From assembly GCA_016765335.1 (NCBI GenBank), contig JAESQE010000543.1, positions 1 to 8,398 on the forward strand: a stretch of DNA of 8,398 nucleotides, given 5' to 3'. The stretch's first letter is position 1, and each line of letters opens with the position of its first letter. Made by a program: the position numbers and the translations under genes. This document shows, piece after piece, positions 7,359 through 8,398 of this stretch. The stretch comes from Planctomycetaceae bacterium. Lineage in GTDB: Bacteria > Planctomycetota > Planctomycetia > Planctomycetales > Planctomycetaceae. The notes under the pieces were generated by a model. It was given only the letters and a program-made list of their open reading frames with translations. It searched no databases and had not been told where the DNA came from.

Positions 7359-7620
7359 AATGGGCTTTGCAAAAAAGTAATAATTTGTTCTAAACCCATT
7401 ATACGAAAAAAACGAAGAACGTAAAATCGTATTACAGGAAACACAGAAAAAAATTCCTGAATCCATCAGCTTCAGTCTTAGTCGCATGAGATTTTGCACC
7501 CACCTTCAAGCCATTTGTTAAACTTGCATTGCCATAGAGCCGCCTCTGACACCGCAGCTTTTTAGTGCCACACCTATACTTCGAAGGAACGCTTCACGCA
7601 GTCATATTAGATTTTAATCG

Positions 7621-7749
7621 ATGACAACATCTTGGCTGCTATTAACGATATTAATTGCTCTAGAAGCCATCTCTTTAAGCCATTTAAAAACTGTTTGTTT
7701 TCTTTTTGGGATTTTTGGGGATGTGATTGCTATATACAACATAGTTTGA
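7621..7749 (+). CDS. Possible 42-residue hydrophobic peptide
   Basis: An ATG frame encodes 42 residues with two hydrophobic runs: WLLLTILIALEAISL near the start and TVCFLFGIFGDVIAIYNIV at the end. This would suit a very small membrane protein. No ribosome-binding site precedes it. The DNA is T-rich, which by itself yields hydrophobic codons, and the opposite strand carries a 42-codon ATG frame of similar extent (7614-7742). Real coding status is doubtful. Confidence 0.2.
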   Translation: MTTSWLLLTILIALEAISLSHLKTVCFLFGIFGDVIAIYNIV

Positions 7750-7864
7750 AACCTACTTCAGTTGTTCCTCTCATGAGGAGCGGCTGATAATTATTTATGG
7801 AAGATTAATTTTCTTCCCACCTCTTCTGAATGGGATCTTTGACCGACCATAATCCACCTCTACG

Positions 7865-8398
7865 CTACGGACAGGCGATTGTCTCAATCCACTCTTTTAT
7901 TGTCGATTCATCTGAGTAATAGCCCAGCGTCCGCTCAACATCTTTGATTGGCTCACCAGTCAACTCAGCCACATGCACGACTAGTTCTTCCATACCAGCT
8001 TGTTCCAGTCCTTCACCAATTCGTTTTTCCACATCCTTGACCTGTTGCCAAAGCACTTTCTTGGGTTTCATCCAGAACTTTCCGATTGTGCCAACTTTTT
8101 TGAATGACAGATTCTTCTTAAACAACAGCCGCTTGTGCTTCCATTTGTCCTCAACAGGCTTCCCCTTCCAGAACCCCTTGACCTTCGCTTTGAAGATGTA
8201 GCGGACGTAGTGATAGTAGGTGGAGTTGATTTTGTCGATGTGCTTGTGCCACGGGATGTCTGAGTCGCCGGCGACATTTTGGTCTTGAAATCCAACGTCC
8301 CACACAGCGGCCGTGCCATCACCGATTGCAAAATCCTCGATGTTTTCTCGCCTGTCCGGGAAGACTATCGATAGTCGCAACCGGATTCTTCGGCACTC
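7865..8398 (-). CDS. Unrecognised basic protein, 5' end outside the window
   Basis: The frame stays open from the right edge to a TAG at 7865-7867, giving at least 177 codons. The true start is not visible: a TTG at 8378-8380 is possible, and no in-frame ATG occurs until well inside. The product is rich in Lys and Trp, with a basic middle (WKGKPVEDKWKHKRLLFKKN) and a helical acidic C-terminus (about the last 70 residues). No membrane segment, signal peptide or catalytic motif is evident, and I do not recognise the family. Third-position GC is higher than in the defence genes, so this may mark the return to the host backbone or a different element. The coding call rests on the frame length and balanced composition. 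Confidence 0.65.
   Translation of the reverse strand, partial: ECRRIRLRLSIVFPDRRENIEDFAIGDGTAAVWDVGFQDQNVAGDSDIPWHKHIDKINSTYYHYVRYIFKAKVKGFWKGKPVEDKWKHKRLLFKKNLSFKKVGTIGKFWMKPKKVLWQQVKDVEKRIGEGLEQAGMEELVVHVAELTGEPIKDVERTLGYYSDESTIKEWIETIACP

Larger units (their letters stand above)
7220..7864. other. Largely non-coding spacer
   Basis: No convincing gene is seen across these 645 bases. The stretch is AT-rich from about 7375 to 7450 and 7600 to 7830. It holds a 17-base palindrome (7342-7358), a weak inverted repeat CACAT-ggat-ATGTG (7317-7330) and a short hairpin TCCTC-tcat-GAGGA (7766-7779). There is a minus-strand open frame of 81 codons (7254-7499), and two 42-codon frames lie opposite each other (7621-7749 plus, 7614-7742 minus). 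The promoter of the ParB-methyltransferase gene should lie at the left end, but I could not place -35 and -10 boxes with confidence. No tRNA or known riboswitch fold was recognised. Confidence 0.6.

Noticed and set aside
7254..7499. Minus-strand 81-codon frame upstream of the ParB-methyltransferase
   Set aside because: The first half is an AT-rich stretch with unlikely composition, there is no ribosome site, and no family is recognisable. The second half looks somewhat more protein-like, but it overlaps the expected promoter region and the 17-base palindrome.
7868..8358. Eleven-base inverted repeat CGGACAGGCGA (7868-7878) and its complement (8348-8358) flanking the last gene
   Set aside because: About one such match within this spacing is expected by chance in a window of this size, and no transposase or target duplication accompanies it.
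8363..8376. Palindrome GACTATCGATAGTC near the right edge
   Set aside because: It lies within the open frame of the last gene, and without the upstream sequence it cannot be linked to a promoter or operator.

Overview
The window is bacterial accessory DNA that reads as a defence island. No rRNA, tRNA or taxonomic marker gene is present, so the host cannot be named. The base composition is moderate, AT-leaning in the middle and GC-richer at both ends. Only one gene has a textbook Shine-Dalgarno sequence. A planctomycete or other Gram-negative-type environmental bacterium would fit, but this is a guess.

Layout. Positions 1-120 are a GC-richer stretch that does not encode the expected start of the next gene. 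Positions 121-2901 (+) encode a type I restriction HsdR subunit with a complete motor and C-terminal region but no N-terminus. Its stop overlaps the start of a YgjP-like zinc metallopeptidase (2898-3593, +), a frequent partner of type I restriction operons. A nested stem-loop (3594-3646) separates this pair from a second plus-strand pair: a two-helix membrane protein with a coiled-coil neck resembling phage abortive-infection membrane proteins (3689-4642), and a DUF4917 protein whose motif order matches SIR2-like NADases (4724-5800). Facing them on the minus strand is a ParB-domain/HTH/DNA-methyltransferase fusion (5951-7219) whose catalytic motif IV reads DVVW instead of DPPW/DPPY. An almost gene-free stretch (7220-7864) follows, then the C-terminal part of an unrecognised basic protein (7865-8398, -) that runs off the window.

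How the genes may work together. The type I system would cut unmodified DNA, with hsdM and hsdS presumably to the left, outside the window. The membrane protein and SIR2-like protein are the best candidate for a little-described two-gene defence module, with a membrane-anchored partner and a putative NAD-depleting effector. The ParB-methyltransferase may be an orphan modification enzyme, or a DNA-binding protein that has lost catalysis. Perfect odd-length palindromes lie upstream of it and at its stop codon, and are candidate binding sites.

The most noteworthy points are the membrane/SIR2-like pair, the altered methyltransferase motif, the abrupt 5' truncation of hsdR, and an uninterrupted reading frame directly after the methyltransferase stop codon.
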